From Mycobacterium nebraskense (GTDB lineage Bacteria > Actinomycetota > Actinomycetes > Mycobacteriales > Mycobacteriaceae): DNA of 64,000 nucleotides. The notes beneath the pieces are model-generated. The model searched no databases, had not been told where the DNA came from, and saw only the letters and a program-made list of their open reading frames with translations. Below are positions 33,688 to 42,162 of this stretch, in pieces. Position 1 is the first letter of the stretch. Every line of letters starts with the position of its first letter. The position numbers were made by a program, and so were the translations under genes. The stretch is taken from contig NZ_LQPH01000185.1 in the NCBI RefSeq assembly GCF_002102255.1, positions 29,351 to 93,350 of the forward strand. The letters run 5' to 3'.

Positions 33688-34719
33688 TTATGCTTCCGCG
33701 CCAAGGCCAAGTGTCGGCGTCTTTCCGCTGATGACGGCGAAGTTCACGGTCGCCGTCGCGACGAGCTCATCGTCGGCGTCGCTGTAGATGTCCACCTGCA
33801 TCACCATCGCCCGTCGCCCGGACCGCAGCATCCTGGGCACCGCCAACGCCGAGCCCTGCCGGATCGGACGCAGGTAACGAATGAAGAGGTCCGCGGTCGT
33901 CATCGTGGTGCCCGGCTGCAGGTAATCCAGACCGAACTGTCCACCCGCCACGTCGACGAGCGTCGCAATCAGGCCGCCCTGCAGCGCGCCGGAGGTGTTG
34001 ACGACGGCCGGGCTGACCGGAATCGTCATCGCGAATTCGCCATCCCGGCTTCCCGGGCGCATGCCGATCTGGGCGAACAACTCGGCCAGCGACGGCGCGC
34101 TCGACTCCTCGTCACGCTCCCGGATGCCTAGCGCGCGACTGCAGAATTCATACAGTTGCCCGACGTCGACCGGCGCACCGTTCAATTCCGTTCCCAGCCA
34201 ATGCAATCGCTGCGCGCCCATCACCGTCTGCATGACGATGGCGGCCGCCGCCCCAACGTCCAGTCCCGGGTTGAAGACACCCTCGGTGATGCCCTGCCCC
34301 ACGATGTCGCGAATCAGTCGGTGCAAGGGCGAGAGCACCCGGGCGTAATCGCGGGGACGCGTTTCGGCCAAATGCTGGTTGTAGAGCGTCAACGCGCGAT
34401 TGAGGCTGTCTTGGGTGCTCGATTCCGGTTGCTGGCTGATGCGGTCGATCACCAACTTCAGTGCCGCGGTGCTATCCAGCCCGTCGGTCTCGGCGCGCCA
34501 GGTTTCCACCGATTGGGCGATGGTCCGGTCGAAGAGCGCCAGCAGCAACTCGTCCTTGCTGCTGAAATGCTGGTAGAAGGCACGCAACGACGTCTTGGAG
34601 CGGGCGACGACCTCCTGCACGGTGAAGTCGGTGCGCCCGGTTTCGCCCAAGATCTCAACGGCAGTCTTGATGAACCGGTCGCCGCGCGTCACTTCAGCGT
34701 CGTCGCCAAGGTCGGCCAT
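33688..34719 (-). CDS. TetR regulator fused to a hotdog thioesterase domain
   Basis: The 343-residue protein has two parts. Residues 10-60 form a TetR helix-turn-helix (TVQEVVARSKTSLRAFYQHFSSKDELL), followed by a helical ligand domain to about 200. Residues 225-335 form a PaaI-like hotdog domain with NTSGALQGGLIATLVDVAGG, where the usual HGG is QGG. A typical TetR protein is only about 200 residues. The hotdog part may act as an acyl-CoA sensor or a thioesterase on the inducer. ATG 34719 gives MADLGDDAEV; upstream codons do not look coding. Confidence 0.9.
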   Translation of the reverse strand: MADLGDDAEVTRGDRFIKTAVEILGETGRTDFTVQEVVARSKTSLRAFYQHFSSKDELLLALFDRTIAQSVETWRAETDGLDSTAALKLVIDRISQQPESSTQDSLNRALTLYNQHLAETRPRDYARVLSPLHRLIRDIVGQGITEGVFNPGLDVGAAAAIVMQTVMGAQRLHWLGTELNGAPVDVGQLYEFCSRALGIRERDEESSAPSLAELFAQIGMRPGSRDGEFAMTIPVSPAVVNTSGALQGGLIATLVDVAGGQFGLDYLQPGTTMTTADLFIRYLRPIRQGSALAVPRMLRSGRRAMVMQVDIYSDADDELVATATVNFAVISGKTPTLGLGAEA

Positions 34720-34757
34720 GAGCGCTTCGTCCCCTTCCTCGGCGCGGTGGTCGCGCT

Positions 34758-34776
34758 GTGAGAATGAGGTTACCGC
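34758..34776. promoter_or_regulatory. Likely autoregulatory site of the TetR-hotdog gene
   Basis: Halves GTGAGAA (34758-34764) and TTACCGC (34770-34776) around TGAGG match the perfect repeat at 33642 at 5 of 7 and 6 of 7 arm positions with the same 5-bp spacer. It lies 39 bp upstream of the regulator's ATG. Confidence 0.55.
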
Positions 34777-34916
34777 GAGCCCCCGGTGTATCCGAGAAAC
34801 CGGAGATTCCGGTCGGCACACGGTTCAGGGCCGACGCGACGGCGTGGCGCGTCGTCGCGCGGCTTTGCCGTCACGATCCGCTCTACCAGCCATGATTCAG
34901 GGATTAGGCTGCTGGA

Positions 34917-35765
34917 ATGGCAACGAGCGTGTCCGGGAAAGTTGCATTCGTCACCGGCGGCGCGTCCGGCATCGGCGCGGCGTTGACGACCGAGCTGGTC
35001 GACGGGGGCGCCGAGGTTTGGATCGCCGATCGGCAGATCGGCCCTGCGCAGGAGTTCGCACAACGCCTCAACAGCGGCGGTGGTAACGCGCACGCGATCG
35101 AGCTCGATGTGCGCGACTACCCATCGTTTGAGCGCGCCATCGCCGAGGTGGTGCAGCGCTCTGCGCGGATCGACTACCTGTTCAATAATGCCGGCATCGG
35201 AGTCGCCGGTGAGGTTGACAAATACACGCTCGACGACTGGGACGACGTCTTCGATGTGAATCTGCGCGGCGTCGTGCACGGTATTCAAGCGGTGTATCCG
35301 ATCATGATCCGGCAGCACTCCGGGCATATCGTGAACACAGCCTCCATGGCCGGTCTCATGACAACTGCGGGCCAGGCAAGCTACACCGCTTCCAAACACG
35401 CCGTCGTCGCACTGTCGAAAACGTTACGTCTAGAGGCCGAGCGCCACGGGGTGCAGGTCTCGGTGCTCTGCCCTGGCGTGATCCGGACCCCGATCCTTAC
35501 TGGCGGCAAGTACGGACGGACTGATATGGCAGGCATCAGCAACGAGGAAATCCTCAAAATGTGGGAGCGGCTACACCCGCTGGCACCTGAAAAATTTGCC
35601 GAGCGCGCGCTTCGTGCCGTGTTGCGTGGAGACGCGATCATCGTGGTGCCCGGCTGGTGGAAGGCATTTTGGTACCTTGAGCGGCTCTCGCCAGCGTTGT
35701 CGATGCGAGCCGCAAAAGCAATGCTAAAGCGCGCTCGTCGAATGGAGCAGGCCTCGGCGCCGTAG
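34917..35765 (+). CDS. Short-chain dehydrogenase/reductase
   Basis: The 282-residue SDR has TGGASGIG at residues 13-20, NNAGIG near residue 92, and YTASK with the catalytic Tyr/Lys. A long basic C-terminal tail (AKAMLKRARRMEQ) follows the fold. A TAGGCT box at 34905-34910 ends 6 bases before the ATG with no Shine-Dalgarno, which fits a leaderless transcript. A frameshifted, truncated copy of this gene lies at 45109-45474. It is divergent from the TetR-hotdog gene and may be one of its targets. Confidence 0.92.
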   Translation: MATSVSGKVAFVTGGASGIGAALTTELVDGGAEVWIADRQIGPAQEFAQRLNSGGGNAHAIELDVRDYPSFERAIAEVVQRSARIDYLFNNAGIGVAGEVDKYTLDDWDDVFDVNLRGVVHGIQAVYPIMIRQHSGHIVNTASMAGLMTTAGQASYTASKHAVVALSKTLRLEAERHGVQVSVLCPGVIRTPILTGGKYGRTDMAGISNEEILKMWERLHPLAPEKFAERALRAVLRGDAIIVVPGWWKAFWYLERLSPALSMRAAKAMLKRARRMEQASAP

Positions 35766-36032
35766 GCGGGTTGACGATCGGCCTGGGCACGGTGCCTGCC
35801 CCGGAGGTCCTGCAAATGACAACGGTGACAACGGATTTCAAGGTCGTGAGTGGTTAGTGTGCCGTCTCGACTCGCGAAGTGCGGCTGATGGCGGACCTGC
35901 CCGCCGACTTGGTCGCCTCCTTGAAAGCAGCGCGGGCGGTCAGCCGCTCGGGCGGGGATTCCGGCTGAGTGATTGACCTGGGTCGCCGCGACGACTGTTG
36001 GCGCCCTGCTGGTAGGCGGTCCCAGACTTCGG
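35766..36032. other. Intergenic stretch without a recognised gene
   Basis: No convincing gene is seen between the SDR and the aldehyde dehydrogenase. A frame near 35880-35965 could encode MADLPADLVASLKAARAV and is then closed; it may be a remnant of an older gene. No terminator hairpin with a T-tract is visible. Confidence 0.4.
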
Positions 36033-37478
36033 TTAGGACGAAATCGCGATGGATTTGGTTTCCAGATAGCCGTCGATGCCCTCGGGTCCCAGTTCGCGAC
36101 CGTAGCCGCTGCCCTTGACGCCGCCGAAGGGAGCGAACGGGTCCATGGTGTAGCCCTGGTTGATGCCGAGGGTGCCGCTGCGCACGCGTGCGGCGATCGA
36201 CAGAGCCCGGTCGGTGTCAGCGGTCCACACCGATCCGGCCAGGCCGTAGTCGGAGTCGTTGGCGATTGCGACTGCGTCGTCCTCGTCGCGGTAGGGGATG
36301 ACGGTGATCACGGGGCCGAAGATCTCTTCGCGGGCGATGCGCATGCTGTTGGCGGCGGAGGCAAACAGGGTCGGCGCGACGTACCAGCCGCGGTCGAGCC
36401 CGTCGGGCATTGCGGTCCCGCCGGTGACGAGCTGTGCGCCTTCGTCCTGGCCGATCTGGATGTAGTCGCGAACGCGCTTCTGTTGGCGGCGGGAGACCAG
36501 CGGGCCCATCTGGGTGCCGGGATCGCTGGGATCGCCCACTCGCAGGGTGGTCATCTCCGCAGCGAGCGCGTCGACGTACTCGTCGTGGCGGTGGCGGGGG
36601 ACCAGCACGCGGGTCAACGCGTTGCAGATTTGGCCACTGTTCGACAGGCTGGCCGATCGCACGCCGGCCGCGACCGTCTGGGGTGCGGCGTCGTCGAGGA
36701 TGATGGCGGCCGATTTGCCGCCGAGCTCGAGACTGACCTTCGTGAGGTTCGCCCCGCACGCGGCTGCCACGGCCCGCCCCGCCGCCGTCGATCCCGTGAA
36801 CGACACTTTGTCCACACCGGGGTGTGATACCAGGAGTTCACCGACGGCACTGTCGCCGGGCAGGATGCTGACCACGCCCGGGGGCAGGTCGATCTGGTCG
36901 AGCATCTCGGCCAAAAGCAATGCGTCCAAGGGCGATTCGGGCGCAGGTTTGAGCAGAACGGTGCAACCGGCGAGCAGCGCGGGCACCAGTTTGGTGGCGA
37001 TGAGGAATTGGGGCATGTTCCACGGCACGATGGCGGCGACCACGCCAACGGGTTCCTTGCGCACATGCACATCGGCACCGAAGAAGCCGCGGCGCGTCTC
37101 CTGCCAGGTGTGCCGCTCGGCGAGATCGCAAAATGCGCGCATCATCATCGCGGGCAGGCCGACTTGGGCACGCTGGGCGAAGGTAATGGGCGCACCGATC
37201 TCGGCCGTGATGACGCCGGCCATCTCTGCGCGCCGTTGGTCGTAGACGTCGGCGAGTCGCCGGATCGCCGCGATGCGTTCAGCGGGGTCGGTCCGGCCCC
37301 AGGCCCCCGAGTCGAACGCTGCGTGAGCGGCGTTGACCGCCGCTTCGACGTCTGCCGGTCCGGCGGCGACCACTTCGGCGATGGGTTCCTCGGTGTGCGG
37401 GGAGATGACTTCGAATATCTCTGCGTGCGACAGCACGGAGCTGCCCGGAGCGATCCGCAACCCAAGGTCTTGATCCAT
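36033..37478 (-). CDS. Aldehyde dehydrogenase
   Basis: The 481-residue NAD(P)-dependent aldehyde dehydrogenase has the general-base Glu in LELGGKSA, the nucleophile Cys in NSGQICNALTR, the cofactor loop FTGSTAAG and PWNMPQ, and the C-terminal GGVKGSGYGRELGPEG. The length is normal. It would oxidise an aldehyde intermediate to the acid. It is divergent from the first Rieske oxygenase gene; a 22-bp sequence at 37495-37516 just upstream is repeated before the ferredoxin gene at 41002. Confidence 0.95.
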   Translation of the reverse strand: MDQDLGLRIAPGSSVLSHAEIFEVISPHTEEPIAEVVAAGPADVEAAVNAAHAAFDSGAWGRTDPAERIAAIRRLADVYDQRRAEMAGVITAEIGAPITFAQRAQVGLPAMMMRAFCDLAERHTWQETRRGFFGADVHVRKEPVGVVAAIVPWNMPQFLIATKLVPALLAGCTVLLKPAPESPLDALLLAEMLDQIDLPPGVVSILPGDSAVGELLVSHPGVDKVSFTGSTAAGRAVAAACGANLTKVSLELGGKSAAIILDDAAPQTVAAGVRSASLSNSGQICNALTRVLVPRHRHDEYVDALAAEMTTLRVGDPSDPGTQMGPLVSRRQQKRVRDYIQIGQDEGAQLVTGGTAMPDGLDRGWYVAPTLFASAANSMRIAREEIFGPVITVIPYRDEDDAVAIANDSDYGLAGSVWTADTDRALSIAARVRSGTLGINQGYTMDPFAPFGGVKGSGYGRELGPEGIDGYLETKSIAISS

Positions 37479-37494
37479 CGAGGACTCCCATCGG

Positions 37495-37516
37495 CAATAT
37501 CAACTACTTGCGATTA
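37495..37516. promoter_or_regulatory. Likely MarR operator, copy 1
   Basis: The 22 bases at 37495-37516 (core ATCAACTACTTGCGAT) recur exactly, in inverted orientation, at 40972-40993. The centre CAACTACTTG is a near-palindrome (CAA-x-TA-x-TTG). It lies 16 bp upstream of the aldehyde dehydrogenase start and can also serve the divergent Rieske operon at 37647. The MarR gene at 40493 lies in the same cluster. Confidence 0.7.
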
Positions 37517-37646
37517 TGCGGTCGAGCATATACCGTCGGCCCCGACGGAGTCCTACGGAATCACTGAAACCGGATGGCTGCGCGGCCATTCGGAGTGAAC
37601 CGGCCGTCGGGGGGCCCGTGTGAGATCGGATCGGATAGGAGCGCTC

Positions 37647-38915
37647 ATGGCTCGATTCCCCAAGCCGCCGGAGGGCAGCTGGACGCAGCATTACCCCGAG
37701 CTGGGAACTGGACCGGTCTCGTATGAGGATTCCATCAGCCCGGAGATCCACGAATTGGAACGCGAGGCCATTTTCAAGCGTGCCTGGCTCAACGTTGGTC
37801 GCGTTGAACAACTCTCGCGCGCGGGTAGCTACTTCACCAGAGAGCTCAAGGTTGTCAACACCTCGATCATCCTGGTGCGCACGAAATCCGGGGCCATCAA
37901 GGCCTATCACAACGTGTGCCGTCACCGCGGGAACAAGCTGGTGTGGAATGACATGCCGCTCGAGGAGACCAGCGGTGTGTGCCGCCAGTTCACCTGCAAA
38001 TACCACGCCTGGCGGTACGACCTCGACGGCAACCTGACGTTCGTACAGCAGGAGGGGGAGTTCTTCGACCTCGACAAGAGCCGCTACGGCTTGGTACCGG
38101 TGCACTGCGACGTGTGGGAAGGCTTCATCTTCGTCAACTTCGCGAAGAAGCCCGAACAGTCGTTGCGCGAATTCCTCGGGCCGATGGTCACCGCGCTGGA
38201 CGGATATCCGTTCGACAAGATGACCTCGCGCTGGTACTACCGCTCGGAGGTCAAGGCGAACTGGAAGCTCTACATGGACGCGTTCCAGGAGTTCTATCAC
38301 GCGCCGGTGCTGCACGCGAACCAGTCACCAGCCGCGTACTCAAAAGCGGCCGCAGAGGCCGGTTTTGAGGCCCCGCATTACCGATTGGAAGGCCCGCACC
38401 GGCTGGTCAGCACGTCGGGTGTGCGGGCGTGGGAGATGTCGGCGGAGATGCGCAAGCCGATGGAGGACATCTGCCAGAGCGGGCTGTTCGGGCCATGGGA
38501 TAAACCGGATCTGGGGGAGATGCCCGCCGGGCTCAACCCGGCGAAATGTGATCCATGGGGGCTGGACTCTTTCCAGCTGTTCCCCAACTTCGTGATCCTG
38601 TTCTGGGGCCAGGGCTGGTATCTGACTTACCACTACTGGCCGACTTCGTATAACTCCCACATCTTCGAGGGAACGCTGTACTTCCCGGCGCCGCGCACCC
38701 CGCGTGAGCGCGTCGCCCAGGAACTCGCGGCCGTCTCGTTCAAGGAATACGGGCTGCAGGACGCCAACACGCTGGAGGCAACTCAAAGCATGATCGAGTC
38801 GCGTGTAATCGATCGGTTCGTGCTCAACGACCAGGAGATCCTGCTGCGACACTTGCACAAGGAGACCGCCGCATGGATCGATCAGTATCGCCGTACCTCG
38901 GCGGCGGGGGTGTGA
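37647..38915 (+). CDS. Rieske ring-hydroxylating dioxygenase alpha subunit (cassette 1)
   Basis: The 422-residue protein has Rieske ligands Cys91-x-His93 and Cys117-x2-His120 (CKYHAWRYD), then the catalytic iron motif DAFQEFYHAPVLH, with His218 and His223. It is of the aromatic-ring dioxygenase/ring-hydroxylating oxygenase alpha type. No classical NTF2-fold beta subunit follows; instead a 109-residue protein of another kind does. AGGAG at 37636-37640 serves ATG 37647. It is an equal-length paralogue of the gene at 42163, sharing the CRHRGNKLVWND block and most of the fold. Confidence 0.94.
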   Translation: MARFPKPPEGSWTQHYPELGTGPVSYEDSISPEIHELEREAIFKRAWLNVGRVEQLSRAGSYFTRELKVVNTSIILVRTKSGAIKAYHNVCRHRGNKLVWNDMPLEETSGVCRQFTCKYHAWRYDLDGNLTFVQQEGEFFDLDKSRYGLVPVHCDVWEGFIFVNFAKKPEQSLREFLGPMVTALDGYPFDKMTSRWYYRSEVKANWKLYMDAFQEFYHAPVLHANQSPAAYSKAAAEAGFEAPHYRLEGPHRLVSTSGVRAWEMSAEMRKPMEDICQSGLFGPWDKPDLGEMPAGLNPAKCDPWGLDSFQLFPNFVILFWGQGWYLTYHYWPTSYNSHIFEGTLYFPAPRTPRERVAQELAAVSFKEYGLQDANTLEATQSMIESRVIDRFVLNDQEILLRHLHKETAAWIDQYRRTSAAGV

Positions 38916-38920
38916 CCGCG

Positions 38921-39250
38921 ATGTCCCCCATGCTGCCAAGCGAATTCGCCGACCTGGAGCAATTCGCGGACTGGTGTCTGCCTTCTGAACCGGAGCGCTA
39001 TGCCAAGAGGCTGGCGAGCACCATGACCGAGATGAAGGCCTTTTACGACGCGATCACGCCCCGGGCGGAAGAGGCCCTCGCGTATTGCGACAAGTTCGCC
39101 CTCGATGACTTGCCCGACGACGTGCTGAATCTCATGCACCTGCTGTATTCGATGATCATGGTGTCGTTTCCGGTGGAGTGCTGGAAGCAACCCCGGGTGC
39201 CCGACTCCGGAGCGTCCACCCTGGATTGCGTGTCCGAGCCCGTTCCATGA
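38921..39250 (+). CDS. Conserved small protein paired with Rieske oxygenase (cassette 1)
   Basis: The 109-residue protein starts at ATG 38921, giving MSPMLPSEFADLE; a GTG at 38912 overlapping the oxygenase stop is an alternative. It is predicted to be mostly helical and has no known motif. It is a clear paralogue of the protein at 43436: both share LPS-x-FA-x-LE, ASTM-x-EM-x2-FYDA, YCDKF-x-LD-x-LPDD and YS-x-IMV. In both places it directly follows a Rieske alpha gene, so it is probably a dedicated subunit or assembly factor. Its function has no precedent known to me. Confidence 0.8.
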   Translation: MSPMLPSEFADLEQFADWCLPSEPERYAKRLASTMTEMKAFYDAITPRAEEALAYCDKFALDDLPDDVLNLMHLLYSMIMVSFPVECWKQPRVPDSGASTLDCVSEPVP

Positions 39251-40509
39251 CCACCGTCCTGCGGGCGGCGCGGTGGGGCGACGTGGTCGACGGCCAGGTT
39301 CGTTCACCGGCCGTTGTGGTCGTCGAGGGTGAGCGCATCGCTGCCGTCAATCCCGAAGGCGGCGTGCCGGATTCGGCAACGGTCATCGACCTGGGAGACG
39401 TCACGCTGCTGCCGGGCCTGATGGATATGGAACTCAACCTGCTGATCGGCGGCCCCGGCGGACCAGAGGGTCTGCCGTCGCCGATGCACGGTGTCCAGGA
39501 CGACCCGGCCTACCGGACGTTGCGCGGTGCGGTCAACGCGCGCACCACGCTGGACGCGGGTTTCACCACGGTGCGCAACCTGGGGTTGATGGTCAAGACC
39601 GGGGGTTACCTGCTCGACGTTGCGCTGCAGCGCGCCATCGACCAGGGCTGGCACGCCGGCCCGCGCATCTATCCCGCCGGTCACGCCGTCACGCCCTACG
39701 GCGGGCACCTGGATCCGACGGTGTTCCAGCGGCTCGCGCCCGGGATCATGCCGTTGTCGTTGGCGGAGGGCATCGCCAACGGTGTCCCGGACGTAATCGC
39801 CTGTGTTCGCTACCAAATTCGCCATGGCGCGAAGCTGATCAAGGTGTCGGCGTCCGGCGGGGTTATGTCCCACAGCACGGCCCCGGGCGCCCAGCAATAC
39901 TCCGACGCCGAGTTCGCCGCGATCGCCGACGAAGCCCACCGCGCCGGGGTGCGGGTGGCCGCGCACGCCGTGGGCGACACCGCGATCCAGGCGTGCATCC
40001 GCGCCGGAATCGACTGCATCGAACACGGCTTCCTGGCGAGCGACGAGACGATCCAGATGATGGTCGACCACGGCACTTTCCTGGTCTCCACCACGTATTT
40101 GACCGAGGCTATGGCGGTCGACCGGATTGCACCGGAGCTGCGCAAGAAAGCCGAGGAGGTCTTTCCTCGGGCGAAAGCCATGCTGCCGAAGGCGATTGCC
40201 GCCGGTGTGCGCATCGCGTGCGGCAGCGACGCGCCGGCGATTCCGCACGGCCACAACGCCAAGGAGCTTGGCGCGCTGGTGAAGCGCGGTATGACGCCGA
40301 TGCAGGCGATCCGGGCCGCCACCGTCGTGGCCGCGGAGCTCATCGACGCCGACGACGAGCTGGGCCGGCTGGCGCCCGGCTACCTCGCCGACATCATCGC
40401 CGTGCCCGGCGATCCCTCGCAGGACATCGACACCACTCTCGAGGTGCCGTTCGTCATGAAGGGTGGCGAGATCTTCAAGCAGGGAGGCAGCGATGGAACT
40501 CACCGATAA
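39247..40509 (+). CDS. Amidohydrolase (imidazolonepropionase-like) with altered metal motif
   Basis: The 420-residue protein has the cyclic amidohydrolase layout: N-terminal beta-sandwich, TIM barrel, and C-terminal LAPGYLADIIAVPGDP. The usual HxH after PGL-x-D is replaced by Glu62-Leu-Asn64 (GLMDMELNL). The other ligands look intact: KVSASGG with the carboxylatable Lys, VAAHAVGD, IEHGF and CGSDAP. Start ATG 39247 overlaps the small protein gene's stop by ATGA. It may use one metal instead of two, and hydrolyse an amide, lactone or related bond. Confidence 0.88.
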   Translation: MTTVLRAARWGDVVDGQVRSPAVVVVEGERIAAVNPEGGVPDSATVIDLGDVTLLPGLMDMELNLLIGGPGGPEGLPSPMHGVQDDPAYRTLRGAVNARTTLDAGFTTVRNLGLMVKTGGYLLDVALQRAIDQGWHAGPRIYPAGHAVTPYGGHLDPTVFQRLAPGIMPLSLAEGIANGVPDVIACVRYQIRHGAKLIKVSASGGVMSHSTAPGAQQYSDAEFAAIADEAHRAGVRVAAHAVGDTAIQACIRAGIDCIEHGFLASDETIQMMVDHGTFLVSTTYLTEAMAVDRIAPELRKKAEEVFPRAKAMLPKAIAAGVRIACGSDAPAIPHGHNAKELGALVKRGMTPMQAIRAATVVAAELIDADDELGRLAPGYLADIIAVPGDPSQDIDTTLEVPFVMKGGEIFKQGGSDGTHR

Positions 40510-40945
40510 CATCCTGTGGTTGCTCAAGCAGGCCTTCTATTACTCGCTGACGACGATCAACGACGCGATGCGCGTGCACGGGGTCAGCACCGCCCAGATC
40601 GGTGTGCTGCGCCAACTCGCCAACGAGCCCGGCCTTTCCGGCGCTGAACTGGCCCGGCGCCTGTTGATCAGCCCGCAAGGGGTCCAGCTCGCGCTGACCG
40701 CCCTGGAGCGCCGCGGGCTGGTCGAAAGGAAGCGCGATCCCCAGCATGGCCGGATACTGCAGGCCTACCTCACGGGGGAGGGTCGCAACGTCGCCGAGAC
40801 GGTCGTCAACGATGCGATCATCGCGCACGAGCGGGTGTTCGGCGTGCTCAGCGTGCAAGAGCAGCAAACCCTCCGTGAACTTCTGGGGCGCGTCGTCGAA
40901 AAGGGCACCGGCCATGAGCTTTTCAATGACCACGTGGAGAACTGA
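40493..40945 (+). CDS. MarR-family transcriptional regulator
   Basis: The 150-residue winged-helix regulator has the recognition region SGAELARRLLISPQGVQLALTALERRGLVER followed by the wing RKRDPQHGRILQAYLT. The N- and C-terminal helices form the MarR dimer interface. Start ATG 40493 has GGGAGG at 40482-40487 and overlaps the amidohydrolase end by 17 bp. Repeated palindromic sequences next to it and in front of the aldehyde dehydrogenase gene are its likely operators. MarR proteins usually repress until an aromatic ligand or its CoA ester binds, so it probably governs this cluster. Confidence 0.93.
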   Translation: MELTDNILWLLKQAFYYSLTTINDAMRVHGVSTAQIGVLRQLANEPGLSGAELARRLLISPQGVQLALTALERRGLVERKRDPQHGRILQAYLTGEGRNVAETVVNDAIIAHERVFGVLSVQEQQTLRELLGRVVEKGTGHELFNDHVEN

Positions 40946-40959
40946 GGAGGCAAGTCTCT

Positions 40960-40993
40960 AGTACTTGATATTAATCGCAAGTAGTTGATATTG
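40960..40993. promoter_or_regulatory. Likely MarR operator, copy 2 (two direct repeats)
   Basis: Two 12-mers, AGTACTTGATAT (40960-40971) and AGTAGTTGATAT (40980-40991), differ at one base and start 20 bp apart, two helical turns. The block 40972-40993 is the exact inverted copy of 37495-37516. The region ends 8 bp before ATG 41002 of the ferredoxin gene and 15 bp after the MarR stop. Confidence 0.75.
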
Positions 40994-41001
40994 TCGGAGG
41001 G

Positions 41002-41331
41002 ATGCCAGAGCCCACTGCGACCGCCGGGGCGGGGTCGCGCGATAGCGACGGAATCGTGACCGAGGAAGTGACCATAGAGCTGGACCGGCGCACCACCACG
41101 GTGCCCTACAGTGCGGGCGATACGTTGCTTCAGACCGCCCGCATGGCGGGTTTGGCGGCACCGTCCTCGTGCGAAACCGGTTCGTGCGCAACCTGCATGG
41201 CGCGCCTGACGCGCGGGAGCGCCCGGATGCTCAACAATGACGCACTCGACGACGACGAGGTCAACGACGGCTGGGTTCTGACCTGCCAAGCGCTGCCGAC
41301 CAGCCGCACGGTGCGCGTGGTCTACGAGTGA
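41002..41331 (+). CDS. Plant-type [2Fe-2S] ferredoxin
   Basis: The 109-residue protein has the cluster motif SSCETGSCATCMARL, giving C-x4-C-x2-C, and the fourth Cys in VLTCQALP about 29 residues later. The N-terminal 20 residues are flexible. GGAGGG sits 2 bases before ATG 41002, unusually close, so the transcript may be short-leadered. It should pass electrons to the two Rieske oxygenases in this cluster; the flavin reductase is missing from the window. Confidence 0.92.
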   Translation: MPEPTATAGAGSRDSDGIVTEEVTIELDRRTTTVPYSAGDTLLQTARMAGLAAPSSCETGSCATCMARLTRGSARMLNNDALDDDEVNDGWVLTCQALPTSRTVRVVYE

Positions 41332-41366
41332 ACGGACAGGAGAACAACCGCAATGGGGCGGACTCA

Positions 41367-42110
41367 ATGAGCCGGGTGGCCGTGGTGACGGGCGGCGCCT
41401 CGGGCATGGGCGAAGCCACCTGCCACGAATTGGGTCGGCGCGGGCACAAGGTCGCGGTCCTTGACGTCAATGAACAAGCGGCGCAACGTGTCACCGAAGA
41501 TCTGCGCGCCGAGGGCGTCACCGCGATCGGCGTGAGCGCCGATGTCACCGACAGGCCCGCGCTCGAGCAGGCATTCGCCAAGGTCCGCAGCGAGATGGGC
41601 GCGGTCACGGTGTTGGTGACCAGTGCCGGACTTTTCGATTTCTCGGCCTTCGCCGACATCACCGCCGAATCTTGGGCGCGGATCATCGACGTCAATCTGA
41701 CCGGGACGTTTCACTGCTGCCAAATCGCGCTGCCGGACATGGTTGACGCCAAATGGGGCAGGATCGTGATGATCTCGTCGTCAAGCGCTCAACGCGGCTC
41801 ACCGTTCGCCGCCCATTACGCGGCATCCAAAGGCGGGGTGATCACCTTGACCAAGTCGCTTGCGCGCGAGTATGCGTCGCACGGGATCACGGTCAACAAC
41901 ATCCCGCCGTCGGGCATCGAGACGCCGATGCAGCATCAGGGCCAGGCTGCCGGCTACCTGCCATCCAACGACCAGATCGCCGCCAACATCCCGCTGGGCT
42001 ATCTGGGCACGGGGGCGGACGTCGCCGCGGCGGTGGGATTCTTGTGCTCGGAGGAAGCCAGGTTCATCACCGGCCAGGTCTTGGGCGTCAACGGCGGAGC
42101 GGTTTTGTGA
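41367..42110 (+). CDS. Short-chain dehydrogenase/reductase
   Basis: The 247-residue SDR starts MSRVAVVTGGASGMGE, with the catalytic Ser in ISSSSAQRG, YAASK with Tyr/Lys, and the C-terminal ITGQVLGVNGGAVL. ATG 41367 gives the normal family length; a GTG at 41328 overlapping the ferredoxin stop would add 13 residues. In a ring-hydroxylating cluster the natural role is oxidation of a hydroxylated or cis-dihydrodiol product. It lies between the ferredoxin and the second Rieske gene. Confidence 0.92.
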   Translation: MSRVAVVTGGASGMGEATCHELGRRGHKVAVLDVNEQAAQRVTEDLRAEGVTAIGVSADVTDRPALEQAFAKVRSEMGAVTVLVTSAGLFDFSAFADITAESWARIIDVNLTGTFHCCQIALPDMVDAKWGRIVMISSSSAQRGSPFAAHYAASKGGVITLTKSLAREYASHGITVNNIPPSGIETPMQHQGQAAGYLPSNDQIAANIPLGYLGTGADVAAAVGFLCSEEARFITGQVLGVNGGAVL

Positions 42111-42162
42111 CAACCGTTCGGGCGCCGATGTTTTCGGCTTCTGCGTCGATCAGGAGGTTCAC

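Noticed and set aside
33642..34776. Considering the TetR-fusion repeats as further copies of motif A
   Set aside because: The spacer is 5 bp instead of 3 and the arms (GTGGTAA/TTACCAC) differ; only the TAA/TTA centre is shared.
35880..35965. Possible small gene starting MADLPADLVASL
   Set aside because: It is under 30 codons, has no ribosome binding site and no recognised relative. It is mentioned only as a possible remnant.
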